Position numbers and translations under genes: made by a program
Notes under the pieces: generated by a model
Told to the model about the DNA's origin: nothing
Database searches by the model: none
The model's input: only the letters and a program-made list of their open reading frames with translations
Shown: positions 62,906 to 64,000 of the stretch, in pieces
Layout: every line of letters begins with the position of its first letter
Position numbering within the stretch: the first letter of the stretch is position 1
Origin: Streptomyces sp. HUAS ZL42
Lineage (GTDB): Bacteria; Actinomycetota; Actinomycetes; Streptomycetales; Streptomycetaceae
Length of the DNA stretch: 64,000 nt
Direction: 5' to 3'
Assembly (NCBI RefSeq): GCF_040782645.1
Contig: NZ_CP160403.1
Span: 3,844,001-3,908,000 of the forward strand

Positions 62906-62917
62906 CTACACGCGTAG
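62906..62917. promoter_or_regulatory. Nucleoside-regulon operator 4 (CTACACGCGTAG) before the transporter-cdd-deoA operon
   Basis: One base differs from the perfect palindrome of the other three sites. On the minus strand it overlaps TAGCAT (62903-62908), the likely -10 of the ATPase gene, about 75 bp before its start. On the far side, a 7-bp stem (CGGCGAG 62939-62945, CTCGCCG 62964-62970) lies just past the stop of the BMP gene and may end its transcript. Confidence 0.7.
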
Positions 62918-62997
62918 AGTTGACACATTGTTATGGCCCGGCGAGTGGCCGTGGAAAGCGCCTCTCGCCGAGCCGAGGTCCGACGGGAACCGTCAGG

Positions 62998-64000
62998 TCA
63001 CGGGGTGGTCTTGACCGTGATGGAGCCGTCGACGATCTTCTGCTTGGCCGTGTCCAGCTGGGACTTGATGTCGTCGATGAAGCCACCGCTGGTGGCCAGC
63101 GAGACACCGCCCTTGGCGAGCGAGTAGTTGTTCTGGCCCGTCAGCGGCTTGCCGTCGTGCACGGACTTGATGAAGTCGTAGACACCGACGTCGACGTTCT
63201 TGACCATCGAGGTCAGGATCGAGTTCTTGTACTTGGCCAGACCCGGGATGTTGTACTGGTCGGAGTCCACGCCGATGGCCCAGGTGCCCTTGACGCCGCT
63301 GACGGCCTCGATCGAGCCGTTGCCGGAGGAGCCGGCCGCCGAGTAGATGACGTCGGCGCCCTTGTCGAGCATGCCCGACGCGGCCTCCTTGCCCTTGTCG
63401 GGGCTGGAGAAGCCGGAGAGGTCGGAGCCGTGCGTCAGGTACTGGACGTCGACCGTGACCTTCGGGTTGGTGTCCTTGACGCCCTGGACGTAACCCGCCT
63501 CGAACTTCTTGATCAGCGGAGTGTCGACGCCGCCGATGAAGCCGACGTGGTTCTTCTTGGTCTTCAGTGCCGCGGCGACGCCGGCAAGGTAGGAGCCCTG
63601 CTCCTCGGTGAACGTGATGCTGTTGACGTTCGGGGCGTCCACGACCGAGTCGACGATGCCGAAGCTGATCTTCGGGTACTTCGCGGCGACCTTGGTCATC
63701 GACGTGGCGTAGGAGAAGCCGACACCGATGATCGGGTTGTAGCCGGCGTCGGCGAGGTCGGTGAGACGCTGCTCGCGGTCGGCCTCGGTGTCGGAGGTCT
63801 TGGCGGTCAGCTCCTTGATCTCGCCGCCGAACTCCGCCTTGGCCTTGTCGGCGCCACGCGCGGCGGAGTCGTTGAAGGAACGGTCACCACGGCCGCCCAC
63901 GTCGAAGGCGAGACCGATCTTGACACCCTTGTCGCTGCCGGCAGTGCCGGTGGCCGCGGTGTCGTTGTCGGAGGAGGTGCTGCCACAGGCTGTGGCAGAC
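62998..64000 (-). CDS. BMP-family nucleoside-binding lipoprotein (N-terminus outside window)
   Basis: About 334 residues are visible; the signal peptide start is beyond the window end. The first visible residues are SATACGSTSSDN, so the lipobox Cys is inside the window and the mature protein is complete. The BMP fold (Med/TmpC/PnrA-like) is recognisable: KIGLAFDVGGRGDRSFND, NPIIGVGFSYATSMTKVA, NSITFTEEQGSYLAGVAAAL, VGFIGGVDTPLIKKFEAGYV, IYSAAGSSGNGSIEAV and GVDSDQYNIPGLA. It is the receptor for the importer encoded downstream, and probably binds nucleosides. Confidence 0.93.
   Translation of the reverse strand, partial: SATACGSTSSDNDTAATGTAGSDKGVKIGLAFDVGGRGDRSFNDSAARGADKAKAEFGGEIKELTAKTSDTEADREQRLTDLADAGYNPIIGVGFSYATSMTKVAAKYPKISFGIVDSVVDAPNVNSITFTEEQGSYLAGVAAALKTKKNHVGFIGGVDTPLIKKFEAGYVQGVKDTNPKVTVDVQYLTHGSDLSGFSSPDKGKEAASGMLDKGADVIYSAAGSSGNGSIEAVSGVKGTWAIGVDSDQYNIPGLAKYKNSILTSMVKNVDVGVYDFIKSVHDGKPLTGQNNYSLAKGGVSLATSGGFIDDIKSQLDTAKQKIVDGSITVKTTP

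Noticed and set aside
62920..62940. TTGACA on the plus strand next to operator 4
   Set aside because: It looks like a -35 element but no plus-strand gene follows; both flanking genes are on the minus strand.

Overview
The window is a high-GC actinobacterial chromosome segment, almost certainly from a Streptomyces. Codon third positions are overwhelmingly G/C, GTG starts are frequent, several genes have leaderless-looking promoters, and the gene order (hutH, a GAF-GGDEF protein, cya, birA/pccB/pccE, maf, accA2, a DeoR regulator, an LpdA-type reductase, a purine nucleoside phosphorylase, phosphomutase, deoC, sigQ/afsQ1/afsQ2, add, deoA, cdd, nucleoside ABC transporter) is the conserved core-chromosome order I know from S. 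coelicolor. It is ordinary core chromosome with small accessory inserts, not a mobile element; I see no tRNA, rRNA, IS element or CRISPR array.

Layout. 0-3.6 kb: end of an unknown gene, msrA, a broken DUF4291 gene, and a two-gene graspetide (ATP-grasp RiPP) locus tgmA-tgmB with an unknown 169-residue protein upstream. 3.8-10.5 kb: a Tat-exported FAD oxidoreductase, a DUF4389 membrane protein, an S51-like amidotransferase/peptidase, a VOC protein, a zinc alcohol dehydrogenase divergent from an XRE/MmyB-like regulator, and a monooxygenase-globin fusion. 10.5-19.6 kb: cell-envelope genes (secreted subtilase, MacB-type ABC exporter, L,D-transpeptidase lipoprotein, an LAXTG sortase substrate, a lipoprotein). 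19.6-26 kb: hutH, cdgE, a long non-coding repeat block, enoyl-CoA hydratase, and adenylate cyclase. 26-35.7 kb: biotin protein ligase and the acyl/propionyl-CoA carboxylase subunits (pccB, pccE, accA2), maf, a DeoR-family repressor and an LpdA-like flavoprotein. 35.8-45.3 kb: nucleoside catabolism (PNP, phosphomutase, deoC, two ALDH-family genes, uridine kinase-like) interrupted by 1.4 kb of nested GC-rich repeats. 45.4-50 kb: sigQ divergent from afsQ1-afsQ2-lipoprotein, then a VanZ-like gene. 50-57 kb: PspC-like, a repeat-containing secreted protein, add, LysR/MFS pair, an ECF sigma factor with a SnoaL-like tail overlapped antisense by a STAS gene. 57-64 kb: deoA, cdd and a BMP-type nucleoside ABC transporter.

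The strongest system-level signal is a 12-bp palindrome, CTACGCGCGTAG, found exactly three times and once with one mismatch. Every copy lies in the promoter region of a nucleoside gene: the PNP, deoC, add, and the ABC transporter-cdd-deoA operon. Together these encode uptake (BMP receptor, ATPase, two permeases), deamination (add, cdd), phosphorolysis (PNP, deoA), pentose-phosphate conversion (phosphomutase) and aldol cleavage to acetaldehyde and glyceraldehyde-3-phosphate (deoC), with an adjacent aldehyde dehydrogenase to oxidise the acetaldehyde. The sites look like operators of one local nucleoside regulon whose repressor is not proven. Other points of interest are the graspetide locus, a likely ATC start codon in the transporter ATPase, an ALDH-like protein lacking its catalytic half, two families of long non-coding tandem repeats, and a 117-bp antisense overlap between a sigma factor and a STAS gene.
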